NCBI GenBank assembly: GCA_051294375.1
Contig: CM119271.1
Location: 1,296,721-1,360,720, forward strand
From: Paraspadella gotoi
Lineage: Eukaryota; Chaetognatha
DNA length: 64,000 nucleotides
Direction: 5' to 3'
Shown in pieces: positions 25,068 through 37,500 of the stretch. Position 1 is the stretch's first letter. The number at the start of each line of letters is the position of its first letter. A model generated the notes under the pieces. That model ran no database searches, was not told the origin of the DNA, and saw only the letters and a program-made list of their open reading frames with translations. A program made the position numbers and the translations under genes.

Positions 25068-28013
25068 ATGCGTGACTCGCTCTCCGTCTTCCTCTTCCTC
25101 TTCTTCTCCTTCCTCGCCCTCCCCTCCGCCTCGGCCTGGTGTCCTGAGGATTGGACCCACTTTCCCGGGGTCGGATGCTACATGGTGTCGGAGCACTCGA
25201 CCCACTTCGACGAGGCGCGCGCCGTCTGCGCCTCGTACGGCGCCACCATCGTCACCATCAACGACGAGGCGGAGCACGACGCCGTCAACAAGCTCATGAA
25301 CGAGGACATTCATCACTACTGGGTCGGCGCCGAGTTCAACCGCTCCGCCGACGAGTTTCGTTGGAGCGACGGGAGCGGAGTGCTGCAGCGGGAGAGGGTC
25401 GAGGGATTGGTCGGGGGAAGCGGCGAAGACGGCGCCGGTAGCCGCGTCTGCGTCGTCTATCGTTCCATCATGCTCTTTCCCGGATCCGACGGCGGCGTCG
25501 ATCGATCCAAGATGTTCGACTTTCAGATGCACACGGACAGGTGCGACGTCTCGTTTCGTTACATCTGCGAGAAGCGCAACTTGACGGCGACGACGGCGGC
25601 GCCGCCGACGACCCCGGAAACGACGCCGGAACCGTCCCTCGAACCCTCGTCGGCGATGGGGTGCGAGCCGAGGACCGTCACCGTCACGGTGACGGAGACT
25701 TTGGTTTCGTCCGTCATCGTTAAGCCGATTCAGGTGAGTCGAGTAGTGGTCGTCATGGAGATTTAGTTAAAAGCTGTGTGGTGAAAAAAGATGCGAGCGA
25801 GTGTGGACGTTTGTTCGTCGCTGGCCTCCTTTTTCGTTTCGTTCCGTTCGTAACTCGCGCTTTTAAAACCCGCAACCGCGATTTCAGCCGCTCGATTTCT
25901 ACGAAGAGGTAAGGTCTCTTTTTCGCGGATTCTTTGACTTGCCAGAGCGACTTTGAGTATATTAGTTTTTGTTTTTATTTTTCTCTAACAACTAGTACGA
26001 ATTTTATTTTAGGTTTAATTACCGCGTAGTAATTTAATGTTTGCGTTTTTTTTTTACATTTTTTTTTTATATCGAAGCGAAAGTAAGTGAAAATGATTTG
26101 TCGTTTTTTTTTTGATCATTGACTCTTTTAAATTCCCTTTCGCGAATGATTTTTAATGAAATAAGAAATGCGAAAAGATATCAAACCCAATGCCTGTTCC
26201 GAGTTTAATTTTTCTTTGCCGTTTCGTTTGTTTTTTTCCAATCATTTAGTTTATAGTTTGTTTTTTCTTACATCGAAGAGGCGGTCAAAAGCAATCGATT
26301 GCGCCCAGTAGTTCGTAGTTGGCCAAGAGATGTTAAAACAAATCTAATTAAATCATAAATCAAAACAAATCTAATTGAACGCCTCCTCGGATTCGCCCGA
26401 CGATCTCATTGGTTATTCATAAAAAGAAAAAAAAGAAAAAAAAAGAAAAAAATCTTACTTATCAACCTCATATCTGATAATGTTTTCCGCATCCCTTATT
26501 CCCCGCTCTTTACCCCTGTGCCCATTACCTTGTATTTTTTTCTTGCCGCATGACATGGATCACGGTTTGTATCGCGACTCTTACGACCTGCACGCCTCCT
26601 CTTGGGATTTTTATGGAAACCACTTTTTTTTGAAATTCTGCACGCTCACCTTTTTGGGCGGGTTTACGCTTTGGCGCATGTTGCCGTTTATTCTGCGTTG
26701 TTTCTTGTCGGTACCTTTTATATGAACTTATTGTATTCCCGCTGATATTGAATCATGTTTTGATCACTTTATATTTTTTGTTTTGACTTTTTTGGTTTTT
26801 ATTTTGTGGTCTTGTCGTCTCTTCTCTTCTCTTCTCCACTCAATCCTCCGGGGGCCCCACCCTGTAACCCCCTCAGGGTCCGATAGTCCTTCCCGCGGGG
26901 TTCGACACTGAAAACGAAACCGACTCGGACGGGAAGAAGAAGGCGCGCGAGTTCCCCTCGCGTTTCTCGCCGGCGGAGAAATCGGTCCGAATGGTCATCT
27001 CCAAGAGTCTGGGGACGATGGCCGTCATGATCGTGGTCATCGTCGTCGTGGGCATCTGCCTCCTCGACATTCCCTGCGAACGCTTCTTCGGCGACGGCGA
27101 CAAAAAGTCATCGTCGACGGGCTGGCTCTGCGGCTGCGGCTGCTGCGAGAGGGAGACGGCCAGGGGGGGTTCCGCGTCTCGCTCGTCCGGGGTGGTCACG
27201 ACCCTGACGGCCCCCGGTCAAAGGGGAGGCGGGGCTGGTGGCGGGGGTACCGTTGGCGGATCGAGGTACGCGGGCGGTGAGAATAACAACAATAATCGCC
27301 GAGCCGAGCCGGGACCTTCTTATGCAGAGGGAGAATCCTCCTCCTCCTCTTCTCCGGCGCTCATCCTTCTTCCCTCGTCGTCGAGGGGCGCTGAGGGCAA
27401 TCCCGTCGGGGCCTCTTCGCTTTCAAAGTCGCTGGGCGGGGCGAATGATGATGACGGTTGCGGGGGCGGAATGAACGAGACGCTGGAAAGCGTCGTACAG
27501 CCGGGCACGCCCTTCAGGGGTGGTGTCAATCTGATGGGCGTTTCGACGCCCGTAGGGACTCCGGCCAGGCGCGGGGGCGCCGGTGGAGGGGGGCCGGGAT
27601 TTGGTCCAAAAGTAGGGGCTGGTGTCGGTCCGGCGAGGGAGTCCCCCAAGCCTCAAGAGGTTCTTTTGATTTCCAAGTATCCCCACGCGACGGGCATGCC
27701 GACTCCGGTCGTGCAGCAGTCCGCCTCTCCGAGCCTGCTGGACACGGAGATCAGGAAGAGGCAATTGCGCAGCGGGATGGCCGCCGGCGGACCCTTGAAC
27801 GGGTCGGGGCCGGGAATCGGATCCAATGTTTTGGACGCGCCCGTACCGATTATCCCGGCCGGGACAACGCGGGTGCCGACGTTGACCAACGCGGGCGACG
27901 GACCTCTTCAGAACCCGGCTTTGAACGGGCCCTCCGTTCCTGTCGCCCGTTACGTCGATTTCCCCATTTTGGAACCCACGAGGTCGCACGCCGCTAAAGT
28001 AGTGGCCAACTGA
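25068..28013 (+). CDS. Single-pass membrane C-type-lectin-like receptor
   Basis: Exons 25068-25733, 25888-25908 (21 nt, PLDFYEE) and 26877-28013, all phase 0, give 607 residues. Order: signal peptide (MRDSLSVFLFLFFSFLALPS), one C-type lectin-like domain (about 24-180; WCPEDW, GCYMV, AVCASYGA, SRVCVVY, DRCDVSFRYICEKR), a Thr/Pro stalk, an acidic juxtamembrane stretch, a transmembrane helix (TMAVMIVVIVVVGICLLDI), and a cytoplasmic tail of about 310 residues rich in Gly, Ser and Pro. The Ca-dependent sugar motifs (EPN/QPD and WND) are not visible, and a Gly-rich insert sits before the fourth Cys, so sugar binding is doubtful. Ligand and role are unknown. The microexon lies between good splice sites (GATTTCAG and GAGGTAAGG) and can be skipped without changing frame. 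Confidence 0.82.
26480..26725 (+). CDS. Possible 81-residue membrane microprotein in the lectin-gene intron
   Basis: The ORF has a His/Tyr/Asp-rich middle (MDHGLYRDSYDLHASSWDFY) and a hydrophobic end (LKFCTLTFLGGFTLWRML then PFILRCFLS). Base composition between about 26545 and 26705 is more GC-rich and codon-like than the intron around it. There is no AG acceptor just upstream, so it is not an obvious alternative exon. I do not recognise the family. It may be a nested small gene or chance. Confidence 0.25.
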   Translation: MFSASLIPRSLPLCPLPCIFFLPHDMDHGLYRDSYDLHASSWDFYGNHFFLKFCTLTFLGGFTLWRMLPFILRCFLSVPFI

Positions 28014-29076
28014 AAAAGGGTTTCTCTCTTTTTTTTTAGACCCGAATTGATCGGAAAAAATTTGAACTCGGTCCGATTCTGCTTACGCTATAGTCGTTTT
28101 GGAGCAGATGTACATTTGTTTTCTGATTGCTAACGTCAAACGTATTATTCAAACAACCCCTCATATCATCGTTATTTTGAGGTAACTTGGGTTTCTCCAT
28201 TTTTGCTCTGTTGATATGTGTTAGGTTTTTCATTTGTTATATTTTAATCTAGAAGTGTGCTAAAAAATAACTGATTATATCAAAATGGTTGAGATATTTG
28301 AAGTGTCTTTTAAAATTTTATAAATTACATTTCTAGATTTTGTATTTCCAGATTCTGAAATTATTTTTCTTATGTTTAAAACGGCTTTTTTTTATATACC
28401 AACGGTCCAACGTGCTTGGTCAAAAAAATTACGTTGGCTCCCAATGTGCAATATCTATATTTCATAAGACAGCGCTTATGATATTATTAGTATCAACGGT
28501 TAAAAATTATGAATTAACTATTTAGTAAAATGTAAATATCACCTAATTGTTTTGAGTACGTATTAAATCTCCAAAGTAAGCAATTAAGAATTTATGGAAG
28601 TTGTTTCCCAAAAGTGTTGCTTGTCGGTCTTTTTAATTTATGTATTCCATGAGCATTTGAAACACGCCGCTATAAAAAATTCACCATACGAAAATGTAAA
28701 GATTTTAACATTTTAAATAAATATCTATAAAGACAAGACTCATACATTTTATATATATAAATTTTTTATTAATTGATTTTGTTTTGAGTCCGTAATGAAG
28801 CGAAAATGATAAGGAGCAAATTAGAGCTTTTGAATAAAAAAAGGAAATTCTTTACCTGGAATTCATAGCTCTTAAACAATTATAATCTCCTTAATTTGTG
28901 CAAATATGGGCATCGCAAGAAAGCCCGTTTAAAATTGATTCAGGAATATTGATTATAATTTCTTAAAAGTAATATACCCTAGTGACTATTTTTAAAACTA
29001 AGGTAATCATAATTCTATAACTTTGACTGTCCTTTAAGAGATATTTTCTTATGCTACAGAATCAGATCAATTTCTT

Positions 29077-29170
29077 GGCGTAATTTATCATAATTCGATA
29101 TTCTGAGATGATGTAGGTAACTTACCGACAAGATTTTGGAGTGGGACCGACGGAACCAACAAAGTGGATT
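29077..29170. repeat. MITE family A, truncated copy 3
   Basis: GCGTAATTTATCATAATTCG, GACCGACGGAACC and GGATTATAGAGCCGAGAT match the right part of the copies at 2424 and 12113. The copy breaks off just before the first N gap, so its end may be hidden. Confidence 0.6.
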
Positions 29171-29197
29171 ATAGAGCCGAGATAGCGAGAACACAAG

Positions 29198-29207
29198 NNN
29201 NNNNNNN
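29198..29207. other. Assembly gap (10 N)
   Basis: Ten N follow ACACAAG at the edge of a truncated MITE. The true gap size is not known from the sequence. Confidence 1.
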
Positions 29208-30661
29208 AAGAATTTACGGATGTTATTATATCAAATTGAAGCCAAGAGAGTGGTCTATCATTATCTGCAGCCATATTTACCTTTTGTTTTAATTAAGAGA
29301 TACAACTGTAGGGAAAAGAAAGACATTAAAAAAAAGCCACAAACCAGTCCTCTTTAATTGCACTTTTAAATATTAAAATGTCAAAAGATTGCTCGCGCTC
29401 CCCCCCAGTTGTCTTCCCAAGACCCTACGATTTCGAAATATGCCCATATTGCCACACTTTGTATTGGTCTTGACTATATACTTTTAATGAAACTATTTTT
29501 TAACGGAAATCGACGAAAATCTGATTATTCCCTCGAGCCGAACTCGTCTCCTCGCTAGCCGAGATCTGGCTAAAAATGATTGTCTCTTTTTAAAATGTTG
29601 AATCTTTTCACGTTTTCGTTCGGTAAATTTTTCTAGCGGCGGGTTTGAAATGGTCACCATGTATTTTTTTAAATAAAAATTACGTCGAAATTTTTAATTT
29701 TATAATTTTAAATAAGCACACATATAATTTTATGTTGAGGAAAATAATTGTTAGAAAAAAATAAAAAAATAAACCCGAGATTACGCACTACATTATGAAT
29801 CAATATTTTTAAATATAAGCTTGATGTTTTTAGTTTTATAGCCCTATAAAAATATCTGAAACTATTGCAATTGACAATCTATTATAGTTGTGTAAATAAG
29901 ATATTGTAATTGTTATACTTGTTGAATTTACTGTATCTTTTCAGTGAATTTCAAATTAATTTTAATCTTACTAATTCTATCGTTCCCCATATTAACCAAA
30001 CCAAAAATTCCCCGTTGACCTAAATTCCGATTCCTCAAGCTTGCTGTTTATGATGTTACCCAAATTTTCCTCTTATCGATCGTCTATTTTAGTTGAAAAT
30101 TGGTCGTCTTTCCCTAAATTTAAGCATTTTGCAGTTTAAATGACTTATAGAACCTTAATGAAAACTAATTCAGCAAAACGTTCGATCGTACTACTAGGAT
30201 AGCCGCTAGCCCTAGTCAATTTAAAGTTGAGTAAGCGCTGTTGTGAACTGATTGGTTCAGGTTTTTAGGATGAATAGTTAAATACGATTAGTTGTACATA
30301 AAATGCGGTTGATAGTATCTTCTGATTGAGTTTACCCGTTAATATTTTTATCGTCGCAATCGCTAAGCGTTTGCGACGATATTGTAATACTTTTGCGCAT
30401 AAGTGGCGTCGTCGTCGTCGTCGTTGTTGTCGGCGTATAGATCGCCTTTTTTATGATTAAATTTGAGTGTATGAAGCTCAAAATTTATATACAGCTTCTC
30501 ATCATCGATGTGCTTAAAATTGAGTCTGGACAGTTATTAAATGTTTTGTTTACGTTTTATCAAGACAAACAAATTTTAATATTTCTTTCTCTCTCTCTCT
30601 TTTCTTTTCTAATTACATGTCTCTCTCCCTCTCTCTTTTCCCTAGTCACTGATTCATAACA

Positions 30662-30815
30662 CTGTGAAAGAGTCTTGATTGAAAACTTGCAGGGACCTGC
30701 TATGTCATTATCTTGTTAGAGTGATGGAGGCCTTAAACCACCAAAGCCTGTCCAAGTCAGGGGCAAGATAGCTTATTTATTAAATGAATGGATAATTTTT
30801 ATATTGGTAGTCTGG
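30662..30815. repeat. SINE-like repeat (family B), copy 2
   Basis: CCTGCTATGTCATTATCTTG, TGATGGAGGCCTTAAACCAC and TTATTAAATGAATGGATAAT are nearly identical to 47788-47910. The copies separate after TATATTGGT. Confidence 0.75.
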
Positions 30816-31489
30816 CAAGCTTCCTATGGGACGGGTTGGAATATCTTTACAAAACCTCGGGAATATTACCTTGGTACCAAAATAAGAGATTTGAGATAGA
30901 ACGATTTTTTGTCTACAAAGCCAAAAGGTTCGTAATAAAAATCGGGTTACTCCAATATGCAAATGAGATTAACGTTTCACAGTAAAATTTTAATTTAATA
31001 AAAACTTATTAATCTAATATAAAAATTTAAATAAATGTTATAAAATCAAATTAAAAAGCTAGTATGTATAGTTTGATCAGCAGATAGGATAAAAAAAATA
31101 ATATTAAGCAATAAAAAGCGCATGAAAATACTATTGCAATGAAGGTTTCTTGTAACTTAATCCTTAAAGATAGTAAGACAGTGAAGCAATGACAAAAAGC
31201 CATTGAGACAGAGAGAGATTCAGTTCAATCAGTTTTTTGTTTTGCTCATAACCATATTAGTATTGTTTACTTGAATAATATTAAAATACTTTAATCGCAA
31301 TGATTCTTCAGATGCTTTCCTTTCCAGCGCTCTCTTCAATTAACTTCAGAGTAACAGAGTAAAAACTATGTAAACCGTCTCGTAACTCGCCGTTCAACAA
31401 AAAAAATTTAAATTGCTCTTCGCGAAATGCTTTGTTTTGATTTTGCTTACAATTAATAATTCTTCCATCAGTCGTAATACTATGCCACC

Positions 31490-32010
31490 CAAAGATAATC
31501 TTTGAAGAAATTCGTGACTTAGTGAGCGATGTAAAAGAATTAATGGGCTTTAACACAAAATTTTTAGTAACTGAAGTTAAAAGAATCATGATTGATAAAA
31601 ACTAAAAGCTTGAAAAGCAAATTCAAAAAAATTCTGTCTTAGATGAAATTACTCTAAAAAAGGTTGTCAACGAATCTATTCTAGTTCTTCTAAAAGAGAA
31701 GGATACAGAGCTGAGTGTCCTGCAACAGGAGCTCCGTTCAACCGAAGAAGGAGCTGGAGAAGGAGCGAGCCCGTTGCTCTTCGCCTGCCTCTCCAGCCTC
31801 ATACAACGCCGGAGATTTGGATACGACAAAAAATGGGAAATCTCCACGCCGCCGAATTCGCCGGTGACTTCGTTGGCGACTTTGACGGCGACTTTGCCGG
31901 CGATTTTGCCATCAACTTTACCATCGACTTTACCATCGACTTTGCCATCGACTTCGCGGCATTTTCGCGAAAAAAAAGGTTTTTGTTTTTTATTCCATTT
32001 TTTTAAAGAA
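31490..32010 (+). pseudogene. Decayed ORF with coiled-coil-like and DF-repeat segments, unknown family
   Basis: Frame KIIFEEIRDLVSDVKELMGF... runs from about 31494, has one stop near 31602, then continues (DEITLKKVVNESILVLLKEK; DTELSVLQQELRSTEE) with heptad-like spacing. A different frame from ATG 31833 gives a 57-residue reading with repeated [GI]DF tetrapeptides from a 12-bp periodic DNA stretch. No recognisable homology. It could be the relic of a mobile-element protein. Confidence 0.25.
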
Positions 32011-32483
32011 TCAAATGAGGAATTTTGAGAAAAGGAATTTAAAATTTTTTTTTTGTTGAACGGCGAGTCCACGAGGCGGTTTGCGTAGTTTTTACTGTTG
32101 AGGGTCGCGCGTTCGAGGCGTCGGCCGTCGGATGAACTGGCTGTAACAGGGAGCAAGGTTTTCTAAATCTCAAAGAGATATAAATGACGAATAAATCGTG
32201 AATAAGTTTATTCTTGTAGAAGTAAATAAATGGGGAAATAAGTGTCGTACAATAAATTTGTAAAGAAAATCCTTGGATTTCGTAAAAACTACGGTTCCAG
32301 ATGGCCAATCTTTTCCTGTGAAACGATTATGATCGAGTGTCATGGGTAAGGGTCAGTTTTATCAAATTCCAACTTTTAATTATTATAAGGCCTATATCCA
32401 GCAATTATACTTTTGGCACAATCTGTATCTTTCTCTCTGCTCTGTCATTATCTTGGACACTACGGCGAAAAAAAATCCACTTT

Positions 32484-32691
32484 TTCACATCGAAAAAAAC
32501 CGTATTTGATGGCTGAATTTTAAAAGGTATAGAAATATAAAATAAAGCTTACTGAACGATGAAGCGATTGGTCCGAGTCCCAATAAAATCGAGTAAAGCG
32601 TTCGAAAGTTATAAGACGACAAAGTCGATTGGTACAAAAATAGAAAAAAAAGAAATTAGTTTTCGTCAAAAAGAATCAATGATTTTTCCCT
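32484..32691. repeat. Interspersed repeat (family D), copy 2
   Basis: Shares GATGGCTGAATTTTA, GCGTTCGAAAGTTATA, AAAGTCGATTGGTACAAAAA and a final TTTTTCCCT with 20093-20290. It ends at the second N gap. Confidence 0.55.
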
Positions 32692-32701
32692 NNNNNNNNN
32701 N
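32692..32701. other. Assembly gap (10 N)
   Basis: Ten N directly after the family D repeat. Probably a repeat-induced scaffold join. Confidence 1.
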
Positions 32702-34556
32702 AAAAAGAAATAGTTGTTGTACCAATTTGATAATGAAAATGGAAAAAAATACAAATTGGTAAAAATTCGATAGCATGTTAATGTTATTAGATAAATTAGC
32801 TTTTTCAAATATTTTTTTATTATACAGAATTCACATAAACAACTATCAAAACAAATTAAAACATATTTCCTAATTGTTTTTTAAAAAATAGTTATTATTA
32901 ATTTGTTTATGCTCTCTTTTGCCTTATATTCAACCTTACGATGACGCATTAATCTCATTTGCATATTCGAGTCAATCGATTTTTATTACTAACCTTTTGA
33001 GCATAATTGACCGACCGGTTGTGTATCTAATTTCCATTAAATATGGTTCTGATCATATTTTGAAAGTTTTTTGAAAATCTGAATCTAGATTCAGGCACTA
33101 ATATTGGTTGTACCAATTTCATAAGGGGAAAAAAACGAGTCTGCAGCTGGCTCTGCAGGGGCTTATTCTTTTTCTCTCTTTTTTCCTGCTGCTTCTGCTG
33201 CCGCCTTTTGATTTCTTTCTTTTTTTCTCTCTGCGTTTTTATTAAAAAAAAAAAATTATAAAAAAAAGATTGAAATAGGATTGAATTCGTAAAATTAGGC
33301 ATCGCATTTGTGCATGTTATCATTTTGCTATCGTTTTTTTTTTTTCAGGGGCTGCGTCTGCTGATTAGTTTATTTTTTGATAATGAAATTTTTTTTTCTT
33401 CTTTTTTTTTCAGAAACTGTAACTTTAATTTATAATTTGTAAAAAATAATTTTTCTTTCTGTTTATAAATTAATTTTCTTTTCTCAAATTTTATTTTTTT
33501 TAGTATCAAAATTTGTCGTCAATCCAGATTTTTCTTATGCGATTGCGACGAACCTTATGCTTTTAAGATTTTTTAAATCATAAATAAATCATGAAAAGTT
33601 ATTTTCACGCCAATAAATCACTTTTCCGTGTAAAATAAGTTTCATTAAATAGTTTTTCATTTTTTCTCCGAACTCCATTTAAGTTGTGCCGCTTATGACA
33701 GCATGATATGGGACAAATTGTAATCCTCGCGTAATTTGTATCTCGATGTCATAAACGCTTCTCAATGTCAAGATCCCAACGCGAATTGTCTTGTGCGAGT
33801 TCATTTCTCTTTTTTCAATTCGTACGCGCAATAATAAAACTTCTAGGAAAAAAAAAAAGCCAGGGCATGAGAACGCTTTGATGTTTTTGGGTAGTGGTTA
33901 ATTGATTTTATCGATGTTTGGTGTCCTTTTCGTTTTCTCTAAATATCGCTTTATTTTTCGTGATTTGATGTCAAGGAACTATCTTGAGCTCCCCGACTAG
34001 TCTTTTCACTTTTTTCCATTTTTATTAAAGCTTGATCGTTTTTATCTGGTCACTCGTTACCTTTCTCACCCCGATCGCGCGAGAGTTCAACTATGGTTTC
34101 CGAAACTTCTTTTCACGGCGCGGTCCGTGGCTTTCGTTAGTTTACACCTTTTTAGAATCACATTTTTCGGGGAGGGGGCGATTATATCAATTTTAGTTCA
34201 ATTTTAAATAAAGAGCGGGAAGCCGAAGTGTTCGACGTTCTTTACCCGGCTTTATCCCTGATACCCTAACGTTTTTTTGTTTTTTTGAAGTGGTAATCTT
34301 GCTCATAAAATTTGTCACAAGAATTGCGCGCAACTTTTTATCTTGCTTCACCCATCCTTTTATTTTTTACTCGCAGAAATTAAGAAACCCAAAATAAGAA
34401 ATGTATTAAGATGTACTCGCGCGCTTCAATACTCCACACATTCCGTTCAGAAACAACGCCCCCAAAGAAATATTATCTCAGAAACCACGTGTGATTAATA
34501 ATTTTTTTCTGGTTAATCGGGGAGAAAATGTTAATCGCGAGCGTGCGGAGAAGAAA

Positions 34557-37500
34557 ATGATCCGCGGCGCTCCGCGTTCAACCTCCGGTTGGACCCTCGA
34601 CGACGACGGCTCCGAATCATGGGTCGCGGGAAGAACGTCGCGCGCGTTCGTCCGCTTCGACCGCTTCGTCGTCGTCCTCGTCGTCGTTCTCTACGGGGTC
34701 GCGGCGCAGCCGGCAGCATCCCGTCGAGCACTCCCCGCTTCTTTCGCTAACGATCTCAGCTTATCCGACGTTCAGGTAAGCTGTTGGTTGTTTTTGCTGT
34801 GGTTCTCTCACTTGTCGTTTTCCGGTCATCCATCCATCGTACGTTTTCCTCCCCTGCAATTTTTTTTTAAATCTCTGGCCCCCTTCCTCCCCCGCCCCCG
34901 ACCCCGCGGCGGTCCAAGGATCCCCCCCGACATTTCCGGCGACGGCCGTTTCCACCCGTCGAAGGCGGAGCGGCGCTTCGACATTGAGGAGCATCGCCTC
35001 GGGGACGAGACGACCTGCGGGGGCGTCTACGAACGAACGAGGACGGGAGAGGTCAAGATCGTGCCGATCCGAATCCGTCGCTTGGTGGAGCTGGCTCAGC
35101 TGAGGAACTGCACGGTGATCGAAGGATCGCTGGAGATCTCCTTCCTCGACGACGCCAGAGATCACGTGACTCGACTCGCTTTTCCCAAGCTTATCGAAAT
35201 CACCGGCTACGCCTTGTTTTACCGAGTCAAAGGTGCGAATGCGATCCGAAATCGGCCGTGAAGGTGTTGGGCAATGTCGGGTTTCGGTTTTATGATTCAT
35301 CGCGGATCACAAGCACATTTTACGATTAGATAAACTGATGAAGACTCGAAAAATAAAAATCGTTGTTCACAAATATACTAAATTCTTTGTGAAAATTGAA
35401 AAGAAACATAATAAAAAATAAAAATAAAATGAATTAAATCTTATGTACTAGGCCTCCCAAAAATATCCCACTTTGGAAAAGTTGTTGGTTCTTGCAAAGT
35501 TTCTCATTCCAATTTTATTGATAAAAACGAATATCACAATGAAAAATTTCTCAGGTAGAGAATTATGGACTTTCCACGCCACTTTATGTGGCGTACCACT
35601 TCCGGTTAAAAAATAACTTGTTTTTAGGAATAAAACGATTTTAAACTTAAATTATTTATTTTATGGTTAATTATACACAGCTGAATGATTATTTTACTTT
35701 TTATGAATTATAATTTAAATGTAAATTTTTAAAAATATTAAATATTTTTATCAATATTACCTCGAAATAAAAAAGACAGGAAATAATTTAAAAGAATAGT
35801 ATTTGAAAAATCTACGGTCGTCCTCTTGCTTCCACGGGTCTTTTACCATAGTGGATTTAACGCGTTACCTGTGGTCATGAGCTGATGGCTTTACTTAATG
35901 AGCAACCGGGGTCACGACTGAAGGTGTTATGATTATTGGCAGGGTGGATTTAGGCCAATGCCCGACTACACAATTATTAACAATAATTAAATATTTTGAT
36001 TAAAAATAAAGTGCAAAATACAAAATAATCTTTGAAGAGTAAAAATAATTTAAAAATAGAAAAGTTCGTATCTTTTCTTTCTTTTCATTTTATTATTATT
36101 AATATTAGAGTTCAATGAAAATAAAAATCTCTACAACTTTAACTCTAATAAAATATAATGATGAAAGATGGATAGATGCCTTAACTCACCATAGCCAGTG
36201 CCAAACGGAAGGACAGCTATTTTTTAAATGAATAATTTATATATGTTTTATGCATTGTCACCAAAAATTGCGAGCGGACGTCGCGATAAATGATTATGAG
36301 AATCGATGCTTCCTAGACAACTAATTCTTGTGCTAACTCAGCACTAAAACTCTCGGTTACGTAGTATACGCCGAGGAAACGAGGCCACCGGATCTAAGGC
36401 CCAATGACGATTGTAACGTCTCACAGCAGACCTGAGGTCCGCGATAGAGAAATGCCCAGACTACAAGGTCATGTAGAAGTATAAAGTAATTGTACTACTG
36501 ACTGTATTAGAAGTCTGGGCAAAATAAATAATATTCTGGCAACTTGAGTAAACCTCGGTTATCAAAGAATCCTTTCACCGAACTACAGTCAAGCTCAGTC
36601 GTCTTCGTTTCCTTACATTGTAAAGTTTCTCTCATTCGAATTTCAAGCCAGTAACGAAAACAATGTTTTTTCTCCCTTTTTAATTGTAATTGTTATACAA
36701 TACATTTTTAACCTTCCAATAATATCGTCATATATAAATTCGGCATTAAATATGAAAAATATTTTTCTAAATTGAAAAATATAGTGAATCTTAAAGACAT
36801 AATATCAACTGTGAAGGTTTAAAGGTAACTTTGAGGACACCGATATTACTTAACTTATAAATTAATGACATAATATAGATTATTAAATTATGCTAAACTC
36901 GTTTCTTTTTCCCCTATCGTTTGATTATCTTATTTAAAAATATGGGTGCATATAATTTTTTTTATCATCATAATTTTGAGAAGACAATTTAATTTATTCC
37001 AAAGTTTTACGCAAATTTTTTGCGAGACTGTTTTCTCTCCCTCAATTTATCCCTCCTTTCACTGGATTTGAAAAGCCTTTAAATCTTGAAATAAAATTTT
37101 TTAGCATAATTTTTACTTTCGCAAAGCTGGGTTAGGGGAGGTTTAGGGTTATGGTGGTTTATGAGTGGTTATGGTTAAGACGGTTTAAGGTTAAGGTAAT
37201 TTTTTTTAAAAGTAGATTTTTAAGTGGTTTTTCCAAAGGCCAAAACATCAGTTAGTGAAAGTTTTTACCCATAATTTTGTCAAAAGCCAGCATTTTATAA
37301 TATAAAGCCTTTTTAATTGTTATCCTTTGACATACAAAATGTAATTTATAGAAAAAACCAAATATTAGGTATTAAGTTATAAGTAACTGTATTTTGATTA
37401 ATTACTAAGTGTGCTGGCTCAATAATTGCTTGCTTCTTTTAAAAATTCTTATCTTTTTTCAACCGGAAGTGGTTTGCGCAAAAAGTGGCGCGGAAAGTCC

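Larger units (their letters stand above)
28014..34556. other. Gene-poor 6.5 kb spacer with repeats and two assembly gaps
   Basis: AT-rich. Contains a truncated MITE A copy (29077-29170), gaps of 10 N at 29198-29207 and 32692-32701, a (CGT)n run near 30407-30424, family B (30662-30815) and family D (32484-32691) repeats, a decayed ORF near 31490-31830 and a 12-bp-periodic stretch (31860-31955). The last few hundred bases are probably promoter and 5' UTR of the insulin-like receptor. I see no host gene with recognisable homology. Confidence 0.6.

Noticed and set aside
24960-25532. Minus-strand 190-codon open frame
   Set aside because: It is the antisense of the lectin-domain exon, a result of its high GC and codon pattern. 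No homology was seen in its reading.
30349-30381. Short perfect hairpin TATCGTCGCAA...TTGCGACGATA
   Set aside because: Only 11 bp of stem in a repeat-rich spacer. Too short to call functional.
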